From Eretmocerus hayati (taxonomy: Eukaryota > Arthropoda > Insecta > Hymenoptera > Aphelinidae): DNA of 64,000 bases. The number at the start of each line of letters is the position of its first letter. The first letter of the stretch is position 1. The notes under the pieces were generated by a model. That model worked only from the letters and a program-made list of their open reading frames with translations, had not been told where the DNA came from and ran no database searches. Position numbers and translations under genes: made by a program. Of the stretch, positions 49,201-60,333 are shown piece after piece. Where the stretch lies: the NCBI GenBank assembly GCA_029851415.1, contig CM056744.1:88461907-88525906 (forward strand), written 5' to 3'.

Positions 49201-51340
49201 GGAAGTAAGAAACCAATCAATCACACACGGTCACTCACAGATTATTCCTGACATAGTGTCAACAATACTCGTAAAACTATACCAAGATATAAGTGATCAT
49301 GGAATTATAGCTGGGAGCCTATGAGAATCCAACACTTTCATTAGAACAACTCCATCCATTCCTACTCTGCAATTTATTATACAACAGGACCAAGTCTTGG
49401 ATGACAGGAACTGCGATATGAATATCATTTATGCTGAATCTTGAATGATCAGTTTTTCATTCTAATGTGAAGTTACATGCCCTATCCGTGTAACCTCACA
49501 ATAATTCTCATTGTCTAAAACCTTGCAAAAACGCAAATGTGATGTTTGATATCATGCTGCAGCCTTCTCAACCAAGTGGAGAAATTTTGTTGTGAGCCAG
49601 CTCAAGATAGTTTCAAAGACTCTACAGAAAAAGTTTTTCGCCTCTATGATGCTGATTAACTATAAATTATAACTTACCATCCTTCAAAAGTTGGGCATGG
49701 ATTTGGCGTAATGTCAAAAACCCATTACTCGGCTATCATTCGAATCCATTCATCCCTAAGATTCAATGGGTTCATTTATTCTATGTACATCTCAACCATC
49801 TCTCTTAATGATAGAATCAGATAAAAGTCTGATCGGAAGGTCTGATAAATTAATCAAGCATTGCTATGGAATCAGGCAATACAATTCTTTGATTAGTCAG
49901 TCTTGACAACAGTTATGAAACACCCAGTATCTAAAGTTATATCATGGTCAAAAAAAATAGCCCAATCAGACACAATTGATCAAAAATTATACCTGAAATA
50001 GTATCAGCGGTACCTGTGAAACTTCACCAAGTTGAAAGATATTACATCATGGCTACTCGTATATAGACAGAATCTGCTCTGCTTTTTCACTCCACATCAC
50101 TCGACAAAAGATGGAAAATTCCACCTTTTCACCACTCGCTTTAATATCATTCACAAATCTGATAAAACTCAAGAAATCACACATATCATCAATAGCAGCA
50201 GAGGTAGAATCTGCTCTGCCTTTTTACTCCACATCACTCGACAAAAGATGGAAAATTCCACCTTTTCAGCACTTGCTGTAATATCATTCACAAATTTCAT
50301 AAAACTCAAAAAATCACACATATCATCAATAGCACGAAAAAACTTGAACAGCATCGCGACAAACATCTGAGGCATAGGTTATAGAATTATTTGCTATTCT
50401 GCTATGCGTATGCAGAGCAGCTGATGATGCCGTCTCGGTCGATCTTCTATCTCTGTCCATCTCACTCACTCGGATTTCCCCTTCTTCGCACACACCAATA
50501 CACCATTGTCCCGGTGTATCGGTGTATCCGCAGCAGAAGGCGCGCACAAAGCATATAGAATGAATCGATCCAGCTAGAATCGAGATCTCCCCGCACGGAG
50601 GGGAAGCGATTAGTTCGATACACAGCGATACGTTTCGAGAGATTTGCTAGTTCTAGAAGAATAGCGGCGGACTAGACTCAGAGATGCGCGCTACGCGCGC
50701 GGATTTCAAGTTAGTAATTCTTATGTAAGGGTTGGGATTTTTAGATTTCGAATTCAATCTCGAGCTAAATTTTCTAAAGTTGTCCCGAATAATTGTTGTA
50801 TATTTAATGGCAAGTGCATTTATATATCTAAAACTGTAAGCCTTATTCATATAGCTTCACTTGCACTCTCCTTCAAAGGATGCCTGCATAATTTCAAGGG
50901 AGATTAGGATTTTTCATACTGCGCTAACTGATATTTGATTTTGTCTTCAGCACTAATGCATGGGATCGAAATATTTTCTAGAAATCTTTAATAGTCAATC
51001 CCTCTTCCGCAACCCATAACCTAAGAGAACTCTGAATGTGTAATACCTGAATTTTCTTCCAAACTTTTCACAGCTCAACTTCCTATCCAGAGTTTTTAGC
51101 GTAGAATGTAAGCTCAATAATTTCAGGTCCCGCTGAATTCATTTGGCAATTTCAGATGATAAGTTTCAATCCAGAAATTCCTTATTCGAGAGGGAAAATC
51201 AACATATTTAAGAAAATGGATTTCCATTATAAAATTCTTCGCACAAATTTGCATAATCAATCACCACAATTGTGTTGATTCCAGAATGTGCTAATAAAAT
51301 TAGAAAACTATTTTCATCATGTATCACGACATGAAGTATC
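46298..51340. repeat. Long duplicated block, copy B (partner 28,470-33,690)
   Basis: Homology begins at about 46,178, runs through a single TTAA at 46,294-46,297 (the empty site of the TTAA transposon) and continues across the unit 1/unit 2 junction to about 51,340. Differences from copy A are scattered substitutions, small indels and the two insertions described for copy A. Confidence 0.9.
50491..50525 (-). repeat. Conserved 5'-subterminal hairpin, unit 2 (type example)
   Basis: CACACCAATACACC and GGTGTATCGGTGT form a 13-14 bp stem with an 8-nt loop. Equivalent hairpins are at 20,861-20,895, 32,791-32,824, 38,405-38,440, 38,505-38,542, 43,800-43,835 and 57,541-57,576. In every copy the same internal position is mispaired, and on the Helitron (minus) strand it would be a G-T wobble. 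The loops vary. The position in each unit is 150-210 bp from the TC start. Confidence 0.8.
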
Positions 51341-51769
51341 GAATAAGATTATAGTGATGGGCAGAATATTCCAAAATTCAAATCAAAACTCTCAATCAAA
51401 TAGGAAATTGTGTCCTACTGATTGATTTCAGTTCATAAATCAGGGTCCCCAAAAAAAGGATTATGATTGAAGGCATCACATGAAGAAACTGATTTTTGGA
51501 AAATTCATCACAGTGTCAGGTTCGAGTCCCAATATCATTCGGTATAATACAATATAGGAATCTAAGAAAACTCTGAATTTCAAAATCCTCAATCACCTTT
51601 CAAACCCTTGAACAGCCAGGTACTAATAACTTTTTTGAGAAAAATCATCCCAGCACCACTCTCGAATAAGACTCGATAGTTTTAATAGTCCACATCAAAT
51701 ATGCATTAACCAGACACCACGAAAAATACGATCTCATTATTATTGATCCAAAATTTTTGTAAGAGGAAC

Positions 51770-52385
51770 TATCCAAAAACGTTTACTTAAAAGGAATCAT
51801 TTGCATTTGTCTGATTTACAAGCGACTGTCTGAAAATTTATGTTTTAGAAAGGGACTATCTATAAATTTTTGGCTAACAGGAACTATCTGGAATTGTAAG
51901 AGTGGAAAGGAACTACCTGAATTAGTGTGATTTGAAAAGAACTATCTGAAAAAGTTTGTTTTAGAAAGGAATTATCTGTGAATTTTTGGTTTGAAAGGAA
52001 ATATCTAGAATCGTAAAAGTTGAAAGGAACTATCTGAATTTGTCTAATTTAGGTGGAACTATCTGAAAATTTTTGTTTTAGAAAGGAACTATCTGTGAAT
52101 TTCATAGATAAATCCTTCTAAACCAGAAATTCACAGATAGTTCCTTTCTGAGACAAAGATTTTCAGATAGTTTATTTTGAATCGGATAAATTCGGGTAAG
52201 TCCTTTCAACTCTTACGATTTTAGATAGTTCTTTCTAGCAAAAAATTTAAAGATAGAGCCTTTACAGACACTTTTAGATAGTTCCTTTCAACCAAAAGTT
52301 TTCAGGTAGTTCCTTTTAACCGGGATCAACAAATAGTTCTTGTAACGTCTTACGATTTCAAATAGTTCCTTTTGACTCTGAGCCA
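51770..52385. repeat. Fold-back structure of about 30-bp GGAACTATCTG units
   Basis: The left half (to about 52,105) has many tandem units of the form GGAACTATCTGAA + AATTTTTGTTTTAGAAA. The right half (from 52,118) has the same units inverted (TTCACAGATAGTTCCTTTCT). Four variant units seem to form a higher-order period of about 120 bp. The centre is near 52,112. This is the architecture of fold-back transposons. Ends and target duplication are not resolved. Confidence 0.82.
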
Positions 52386-52419
52386 TCGATATTCTATATG
52401 GATTCAAAAAAAATTATGT

Positions 52420-53085
52420 CCAGCGAATCCTGTAATTTTGATGGGATGAGTGACTCGATTCCAAAAATTCCATTGGGATGCTGGAATCGTTCGAAAGCCT
52501 ACACGTTTGTCACTGGAAATTCTTTACTACGACTTCTCTGGTTCTAGCTATGAACTCCGAGCATGAAACTTTGTAATACATAAGCCCTCGTAGAGATACT
52601 GGACCACGCTCCGACTACACTTGCTCAGGCGTTGTTCTACCATCAAAAATCACCCTAAAAATGATTTAACAACATAATTTCGACTCAAAATTGTCTGAAT
52701 TTTTCAAATAATCTATCAGACTTCTCTCTCAAGAGTAAGTTATTGGAGCAAAAGTTACAATAGAAACTAATGATCACATCCAAGCAGAAATCTGATAACA
52801 TATTCGAGAAATTCAAAAAATTTCACGTCGTAACCATGCAGTTCAATAATTTTTGGGGTGATTCTTGGTGATAGAACAATGCCTGGGCAAGTGAAGTCAA
52901 AGCGTGATTCAATATCCCGAAAGGAGCTATGTATTACAAAGTTTACTCATCGGAGCTCATGACTTGGATCAGAGAGGTCGTAGTAGTAAATAACTTGCAA
53001 TGACAAACTTGTGGGTTCTTCAACGATCCCCGTTAGGATTATTATGATCAAGTCGCTCTCATCAAAATTACAGGAGATCCGCTGG
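52420..53085. repeat. 666-bp inverted-repeat element
   Basis: Arms 52,420 to about 52,735 and about 52,765 to 53,085 are inverted copies (CCAGCGAATCCTGTAATTTTG at the left, mirrored at the right), with roughly 30 bp between. It sits about 35 bp after the preceding fold-back, so the two may be parts of one composite element. Confidence 0.8.
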
Positions 53086-53089
53086 AAGA

Positions 53090-53940
53090 ACCCGTTTTTC
53101 GATTTTCCACGTCAATTTTAGGTAACAAAAAAATAGAAAAAAAAATTTTGAACCCATAAATTTGTAGATTTTTTTGTGACTGTAAAAATGTTTTTCTTTC
53201 AAAATCTTCGTGCGATCAAGCGTTTCGAAAAAAATCGTCGATTCGGTGACACTATGCATTATCCATGAATTTTGAGCGTTATACCTGTCGATAAAATCTA
53301 TTCAAGTGATGTCTAATAGTGACACGCTAAACATAGATCTATTACTGTTTTTGGATTAATTCTTGAACGCCGGTAAAAACGCATGCGTCTAACTTTTCCC
53401 GGAAACTTTAGAGAGGGAATGTAATTTCGTGTGATTTATCAGAATCACTTCAATATCACCAAGTTTGAAAAAATATGGAGTAGTGATGTACACATTGCAT
53501 TAAGACCTAGAGCATTCGGGTATTTCCGGGTATGACGGTTTTTCTAGGTTGATAGATAGAATATTTCTGAATTAAACTTCCCAACTCAAGCACGCATGCT
53601 CTTTTAGTGACCTACATGAGTCTTGGATTTTGTTTATACTCCGACAGATTCCGTTTTAACCGTCTGCATATTTGTGGATTTATGTACTTTCTTCAATTGA
53701 ATTTTGGGAATGCTTTTTTACAAGACAGAACTTTCGATCAGCGAAATCGCTTATCTGGGGGATCATCTGTCTTCCTGGACTTCCGAAATGATACTTTCCC
53801 TACAAAAATGCTGGTCCTAACACCCGGGTATCAACAGGTTTATTAATTTGACTGGATTTTGAGAATGCCTCTCACCCTTCATGGATTGTCGAATCGAGAA
53901 TCCGAGGAGATTGAGTTTTGGGAATGACTTTTTCCCAAAC
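53090..53940. other. Unit 1 interior, no recognised gene
   Basis: Only short frames (53,068-53,259 -, 53,607-53,846 +) are present. No motif is recognised. Confidence 0.4.
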
Positions 53941-54769
53941 ATGAGTTTGAGTCCTGACAACTCTCAGATATAGTTTGATGGTAATCTCTCATTATCCAGT
54001 GGACAGTGACATTGGTGGAGCTGAATCTGGGTGATATTCCAACCCTTGTTCTCCACACTCTTTCAATAAGTTGGAATGAGCTACTGTTAGCCTCTCAGAT
54101 ATAATTTGATGTTCATCTCTAACTTGGTATAGTTTTTCAAGTCTCGTAGATACTATGTCAGGAATAATGTGATTGACCGTGTAAAATCAATAGGTCGTTT
54201 ACCTAATTATATGCACTCTATAACACTCAGAACCCCAATACTTGGGAAAATGAGATATATTTGCTCATATATTACCATTCCAAGAATCAAAAACAATAGA
54301 TACTCTTTTTTTCTCATGTTTAAAGATGGTGGTATGAAATCAAATGTATCTCTTTTTATCAAATTATGAAGCTCAGAGTGCTGTAAAGTGCAAATAATAA
54401 GGTAAGAACCAATAAATCAGACTCGGTCACTCACAGATTATTCGTGACATAGTGTCAACGATACTCGCTGGACTATACCAAGATATAAGTGATCATTAAA
54501 TTATGTCTGGGAGTGTATGAGAGTCCATCAATTTCATTATATTAATTCCATTCAATCCTACTCTGTAATTTATTATACAAAATAACCAAATCATGGATGA
54601 GAGGAACTGCACAATAATTATCGTTCATGCTAAATCTTGAAGTAAAAATTTCTCATTCTAATTTGAAGTTACATATTGGTGCCTTCTCCGTGTAACCCAA
54701 CAATAATTCTCATCTGCCTGTAGCCTTGCAAATATTGCAAATGTGATGTGTGATGTGTGATAATACTCA

Positions 54770-55060
54770 GAAGAAAGGATCATCCAATATTTCCATGAAA
54801 AGTATCTTCCTAATCTGTATCACATCATCTGAAGTTGTAACCGATATCAATTTTGACTAAAAATCAAGTGTTTGAGCAACCTTGGATGAGGAACAATAAG
54901 TGCTAAGAGAGTTTGTACTATGTTCCATATTCAAAACTCTGGAGAAAGAATCATCCAATATTCCCATGAGAAAGTTGCTTCCTAATCTGTATCGAACATC
55001 TAGAGTTGTAACCGATATTAATTTTGTTCAAAAATTATGCACTCAAGCTAGTCTAGATTT
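54770..55060. repeat. Diverged tandem pair in unit 1
   Basis: ATCATCCAATATTTCCATGA...CTAATCTGTATC...GTTGTAACCGATAT occurs at about 54,780 and again at about 54,950. The copies are clearly related but decayed. A second internal repeat in this unit pairs about 54,410 with about 55,290 (CACAGATTATTC context). Confidence 0.75.
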
Positions 55061-56020
55061 GGAATGCAGGCAGTCTAAAAAAGGTCTCATTCCTTGAAAG
55101 ATTCATAATTGATGATAGTATTGAAATTTTCTGGAATATCCAAGGACCAACAATTAAGCTCATTGTCAGTAACATCCATCAATTACGAAGAAGCTAATTT
55201 TGGATCTAATGTTTGCTACGAGTCAATATCTTCTCACTTGAGTGAATTCAAAGAAATATGAACCCTGCAAATAATCAGGTAAAAAACTAATAAATCAGAC
55301 ATGGTCATTCACAGATTATTCCTGATATAGTCTCAGTGATAATCAAAAAATATCCCAATTTGAAAAAATCATTAAATTGTATCAGAGACGCAATGGGAGT
55401 CTATAACTTTTATTAGAACATTTGCATCCGTTCTCACTCTGGAACTTATTAAACAACAGAACCAAATCATGGATGATTATATTTCCCCATTATAATCAGT
55501 ACAGCTGAGCTGAGCAAAAGTCATGAAAGGATGAATAAATGTCAAGCTCAATATCCTAAAATAGAACAATTGTACCATATATAGGTTGCAAGGTCAAAAT
55601 ATCAGAAATCTTTGTGTTGATGCAGATAAATTCAGACATGCTCAAGTGTACCGATGGATGAAGAAATAGGACCCATTATTCTGTGATGGTTCTCAAACAT
55701 CACTAATTTATATGAAGCAGGCTATGTTATTCATAGCTGTTATCAAAACCATGATGAAAAAGTTTTGAGCTTGATGCCGTAAACACAATTTTCCAATACT
55801 ACGCTAATTGGTAAAGTCATGAAAGATAGTTGGAAAAAACTGTTGCAACTTTATGGTGATGCAAAGTGTTCAAATGCATACTCAGTCTAAGATTAATAAG
55901 TAGTAGAAGCGCATAAGACCACTGTAACTATTCGATGGAGATATTCTATTGCACCAATTATGTCTCAAACTTAAAAAAAAACATGAGAACATTGTGAATT
56001 ACAGTCTGTGATTATTTGAA

Positions 56021-56196
56021 TTAATATAAGGGTGAAGAAGTTGATGACGGAATGGCTTATTCTCATTTCTATATGATACTATAGTATCACACAGGAAAAA
56101 GAAACTGAATTCAAGGGATAAGACAATTCTTACTCTCACAAAAAATTATTTGAAATAAGAATACATGCCGTCATAAACTTTTTCACCCTTATATTA
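56021..56196. repeat. Inverted repeat, MITE-like
   Basis: TAATATAAGGGTGAAGAAGT...GATGACGGAATG at the left is mirrored by CATGCCGTCATAAAC...TTCACCCTTATATTA at the right; 176 bp overall. Confidence 0.7.
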
Positions 56197-56689
56197 GTAT
56201 CATGTACGAAGAAGCAACTGAATTGTTGGGGCAAACAAATCTAACTCTCACAAACGCTGGCTGGAAGAATACATGAAATATTTCACCTCTTCGCCTGCTG
56301 ATTGGAACTATACACAAATCCATGGTCAGGAGTCATATACTCAAGATACTCGTGCATGGGATTTTATAAACCGAGACGCATCATCCCAGGCTAATCGTAC
56401 ATAGGCAAAATTGCGAATCCGAGACGCACTCGGAGACGCATCATCCTGGCTAATCGTATATGGTCAGAATCTGCTCTGCTTCGTTACTCCACATCACTTG
56501 ACAGAAGATGGAAAATTCCACCTTTTCACCACATGCATTCACAAATTTGATCAGCTCACGAAATCACACATATCATCAATAAATAGCACCGAATAACTTG
56601 TGCTGCATCGTTCATTCTGCTATGCGGCCATGCTGTCTGATGATGCAGCTGATGCCGTCTCGGTCGATCATCTATCGCCCGACTAGAAA

Positions 56690-57497
56690 TTTGTTAGGGC
56701 TGCCCGCTTAGTTATTTGGGGCCCGTGCAGGCGGGATTAGGGCGGGAGTAGGGAATTCCGCGGGCGAGAAGCGGGCATGCGACGCTTAGCTAGTTGGGGC
56801 CCGTACGGGCGGTCGCAGGTTGCCCTAACTCAGCGGAGCCCGTCTAGCGCCCGCATGATTCCTCAATAGCGCCCGCACACGAGTCTTCGTGCAGAAAACC
56901 CAACCTCAATTGAGAGTTCAGCGGCGCCCGCATATCGCCCGTCTACCGCCCTCGTAATTCCTCAATAGCTTGAACACGCTATAGTTTTCGTGCAGACATC
57001 TCAACATCAATTAATAGAAATAATTTACACTATCTCTCAACTAGTTAAAGAAGAAAAATAAATATACTATCTCAGCAATAACGAGTTGACTGATAAATTC
57101 CTTTTACAAATCCACAAAATCGGAAGGAGAGTTAGGAAATACAATGTTTTTTCTTCTTTCTCCATCGGTTGTCATGAGCGCGAGGGGTAAAATTTTGATG
57201 AAGTACTACAATATTAATGGAATCATGATGAGACAGTCGAATTCGCTATGTGTACTCTTTGTTAGAGTCTCTATAATAACACAATACGGTATCATACATC
57301 ACCGTCGCACCGCACCTAACCATACAATTTATTATGTGACTATCGCCCGCACGGCGCCCTCATAATTCCACAATATTGCCCTGACTCTTGTTAGGGCGAT
57401 AGCATTCTAAGCGTCGCATGCCCGCACACTGCCCTAAGCGGGCGCTATGCGGGCAGGTAGGGAAATCTGACGGGCCCCGTTGCGCGCCCTAACTCGA
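56690..57497. mobile_element. GC-rich insertion splitting the 5' block of unit 1
   Basis: In other units TCTATC and TCTGTCTATCTCG are adjacent (for example near 20,815-20,835). Here about 800 bp intervene. The insert is rich in GCCCGC/GCGGGC words, unlike the AT-rich surroundings, and its ends carry GTTAGGGC and GCCCTAAC as inverted repeats. GCGGGCATGCGACGCTTAG occurs near both ends in opposite orientation. Repeats such as ATTCCTCAATAGC occur inside. It is probably a non-autonomous DNA transposon. The boundaries are good to about 15 bp and no target duplication was settled. Confidence 0.75.
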
Positions 57498-57751
57498 TTT
57501 TCTGTCTATCTCGATCATCCAGCCTTCCCCTTCTACGGAACACACCAATACACCAATGCCCCGGTGTATCGGTGTGTCGGAATAATATCAATAGCATAAG
57601 CACAGCCAGAACCGATACATAGATATATATAGATAGATCCAGCCAGAATCGAGACATTTCCCCTCAAGGAGGGGAAACGAGAATTCGATACAAACGAGAA
57701 TAGCGATACGATTTTCGAGAGAAATTCACGTTCTAGAAGAATAGCGGCGGA

Positions 57752-58613
57752 TCATCATTCGACTTTCGATCGCTCCGTCGGCTATAATACCGATACATTC
57801 TCATGGTAGATATACTGATGCCACCTGCCTACCTATCCTGCGTAAAAATGCAAATGTACATCCAGTGGAGATGTAAAATTTTACCCTCCGTACACTTCGC
57901 CTCAATAAAAAAGAAGCGTCGGAGATGGATTTCTCGTCTCCACTATTATAGGGAATCCAGTCTGCGCACAGGAGCTCTGAGCACCTTCTGCAGGAGCACC
58001 TGGTACATTCCAGGTATTTGTTGATGTAAAAATCAACCTGGTATTAAAATCATATCAAATCATATAAATCATATCTCGCACTGCTCGCTCAACAAATACA
58101 CTCAGCGATGACGCGTCATAATTTACAAAAAATCTCATTTACATTGCATGGACGAGTCGAGGCACGAGATCATTCGATTGTGGACTTTAATAAGTAACAA
58201 CGTCTGCGAGTAGGTACATTCAAGTAGCACCAAGTAAGCGAAACTACGCCCGTGCTGGCTCATGTACACTTACGAGTCTTGATCTCAAGTGGACACGTGC
58301 GCAATTTGATGCAGTAGTTGGTGCATGATGTTAGTTCTGCTATACTTACTGGGTCTGGACAATTGAGTTAGAGTACTGTGCTTTGTCGTATCCGAGTTTG
58401 AATTCTGCTTCATGTAAGGAGAACGTGCTCGAAATAGCGTTTGTACTTATTGGGGTGGTGAAAGGTCATCCCTCGTTCAAACTTTCTATTTTTGACCGAT
58501 TTTTAGCTGGTGATTTATAATGGCTGGAGAAAAGACACAAAATTTGTACACTTCAATGCCGAACTGATCAGTTACCAACTGTTCGAATGCCATAATCCCA
58601 TATCTTAATCTCC
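57752..58613. other. Right flank of the Helitron array, no recognised gene
   Basis: This unique-looking sequence borders the outer 5' end of the array. The frame 57,803-58,024 (+, 73 aa) has a KKKRRRW stretch that faintly recalls Harbinger transposases, but this is too weak to call. Confidence 0.4.
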
Positions 58614-59465
58614 GTTGAGGTACGTTTTTTCTAATCCAGTTTTTCTAAGAGATGTTTTTCTAAAAATAGTTCTTCTAAAATGAGTTTTTCTAAAATCTGT
58701 TTTTCCAATGAGAGCCATTTTCTAAAATCCATTTTTCTAATGAAATGCGTTTTCTAAAGCCACTTTTTCTAATGACTCTTCTTCTAACAACTTTACTTCT
58801 AATAGCGTACATACACGAATTTCATAAGGCATACTGAAGTTGATGAGAGGGTTATCCATATGATTTATTATGTGAGTTCCAAATTACATTGTGATATTGT
58901 GCCCTATGTTTCTCAATAATCCAGGAATCGCTCCCCCATCGGAATGATCTTGATGGCTTATTATGTTGAAGTAGTATAAGTATCCATCTACATCGAGAAA
59001 ATCTTTTTCCTTAGCAGGCACCAAACGAGATTCCATTTTTAGTGAGTTTTAGAGTTATGCAATTTTTTTTGCTTTTCCATTTAAATGACTATAATTTTGA
59101 TTGAAAATTGATAACCCCTAAGAAATTTTGATAGCACAGAACAATAACAGAGATAGACTCACTACGTGAAGTATGTAGCTCGCATCAACTTCACTCACTT
59201 CTTTGTTATTGTTTTGATCTGAATCGCAAAGTCAGAGTAAAATATCCCAGATAAGGAGATCTGAGTACGCTCCATTACATTCTTACGCGCTATTGGAAAA
59301 AAAGTTGTTAGAAAAAAAATTATTAGAAAAACTAGCCTTATAAGGCATTTCATTAGAAAATTGGCTTTTAGGAAAGGGATTCCAATACAAAAACAGATTT
59401 TAGAAAAACTTATTTTAGAAAAACTTTTTTTAGAGAAACTGGATTAGAAAAAACGTACCCCAACC
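58614..59465. mobile_element. Fold-back/MULE-like element with about 9-10 bp target duplication
   Basis: Terminal arms of about 190 bp are built from TTTTTCTAA-type subrepeats. The left arm starts GTTGAGGTACGTTTTTTCTA, and the right arm is its inverted counterpart (AAAACGTACCCCAACC). CTTAATCTCC lies immediately outside both ends (58,604-58,613 and 59,466-59,475). Long, internally repetitive inverted repeats with a 9-10 bp duplication fit Mutator-like and Drosophila Foldback elements. The roughly 470-bp core has no transposase. Confidence 0.85.
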
Positions 59466-60297
59466 CTTAATCTCCATCAGTCTCATGTATCGAATCGAAG
59501 TCGAACGCGATCAGCTGTTGTCTCAAATCGTGTTCGTGGCCGTCTTTGCGTCGGTCGTCAAGGACGTTTTCAGGGTTCGTTCACGAAATCATTTCGATCT
59601 TGTAGAAAAAATGATAAATCTGGAAGTTTCAATCGAGGTCACTGTGATATATCATTGAAATTCTGTGAAAAACAAATGAAAACCATTTCCGTTGATTCAG
59701 GACGTCATGAAAGGTATAAGTGTAGGCTAAAAGTCGTGGACGTAATAGATGGATGGCCCCTGCCGAAAAGGTTAATCGACGTTGAAAGAAGTGGATCAGC
59801 GCGCGCGATCGGTTAGGCCACGCCCACTGCAACTCCGTTTTGGGCGCGCACATTCAAAACTCTTCTAGAGAGACCTCAAATTCACTACTCACTTGTATCG
59901 GTCATTGTCACATTGATTTCAGGGTGCATTCATCACAACGGTTGATATTTCAGAACAGCTTTTTCTGGGCTCTGATTGTTTTTATGCTGATCAATTAGGA
60001 CGTTTTTTAAACCATTGTGTCTATAAAAGTATGTATCGTATTGCGGTATCGTACCATTTTGATGGGCATATCCAGTTTTCAGTACGAAAAGTTGACTTGG
60101 GGAAAGACGTGCTCACTATGAGAATATGCATGGAATATTTCATTCGTTGTTCCACGAAAAATTGGATGCGATTTTCATATGAAATGAAGGTCGATGGTTG
60201 CCGTGAAAATTGAAATCATTGTACACCAAATCAGATACCCATCATCTAGATACCGGTTTGATTTTAATTTCCTAAATCAAAGAGAAAATATGATGTC
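59466..60297. other. No recognised gene; upstream part of a plus-strand Helitron
   Basis: This stretch leads up to the Helitron 3' end at 60,333 and so is at least partly Helitron body. Its 5' TC end was not found. Short frames (59,629-59,853 -, 60,031-60,213 +) have no recognised motif. Confidence 0.35.
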
Positions 60298-60333
60298 CCG
60301 CGCGCGATTCCGCGCGCGGAGAATACGTCCTAG
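60298..60333 (+). mobile_element. Second Helitron family, 3' terminus
   Basis: CCGCGCGCG and CGCGCGCGG form a 9-bp stem with a 4-nt loop (60,298-60,319), followed by exactly 10 nt (AGAATACGTC), CTAG (60,330-60,333) and a flanking T. The geometry is the same as in the minus-strand array but the terminal sequence differs, so this is a separate family on the opposite strand. Confidence 0.8.

Larger units (their letters stand above)
43988..50671 (-). mobile_element. Helitron-like unit 2
   Basis: The unit starts TCCGCCGCTATTC at 50,671, directly after unit 1's CTAG. It has the conserved 5'-subterminal hairpin at 50,491-50,525 and a 137-bp tandem pair at 50,069-50,342. From 50,671 down to about 46,178 it is a near-copy of unit 5, but without the TTAA transposon or the 45-bp retroposon. 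The remaining 2.2 kb toward the 3' end is different from unit 5 and contains at least three decayed copies of the 3'-terminal word (near 44,140, 44,590 and 44,720). The GC hairpin is at 44,002-44,016, with loop TAT rather than TAC on the plus strand, and CTAG at 43,988-43,991. A poly-T run sits at 45,333-45,346. Confidence 0.74.
14369..57751 (-). mobile_element. Head-to-tail array of six Helitron-like units
   Basis: Read on the minus strand, six units follow each other directly. Each starts TCCGC and ends with a 6-bp GCGCGC stem-loop, exactly 10 nt, and CTAG. At 50,671/50,672, 43,987/43,988, 38,695/38,696, 33,010/33,011 and 21,050/21,051 one unit's CTAG abuts the next unit's TCCGC with nothing between. 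The outer 5' end (57,751) is preceded by A and the outer 3' end (14,369) is followed by T, the A|T context of Helitron insertion. Helitrons move by a Rep/helicase rolling-circle mechanism; none of that protein is recognisable here, so the units look non-autonomous. Homology between units near both ends supports one family. What is inferred is that the array arose by read-through rolling-circle copying or repeated end-to-end insertion. Confidence 0.78.
50672..57751 (-). mobile_element. Helitron-like unit 1 (array 5' end)
   Basis: This is the only unit whose TC start is bordered by non-Helitron DNA (57,752 upward, minus strand ...ATGA|TCCGCC). Near the 5' end lie a perfect hairpin, TTTCCCCTCaagGAGGGGAAA (57,657-57,677), and the conserved CACACC/GGTGTG hairpin (57,541-57,576). 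A GC-rich insertion (about 56,690-57,497) splits the block. Interior sequence at 53,950-56,600 is clearly homologous to units 2 and 5, for example around 54,190-54,260 versus 49,020-49,080. Two fold-back structures occupy 51,770-53,085. The 3' hairpin is at 50,686-50,700 and CTAG at 50,672-50,675. The final 650 bp resemble the end of unit 4. No Rep/Hel coding is seen. Confidence 0.72.

Noticed and set aside
57803..58024. Possible Harbinger transposase fragment (KKKRRRW stretch)
   Set aside because: Only a basic patch matches; no catalytic residues or extended similarity can be seen.
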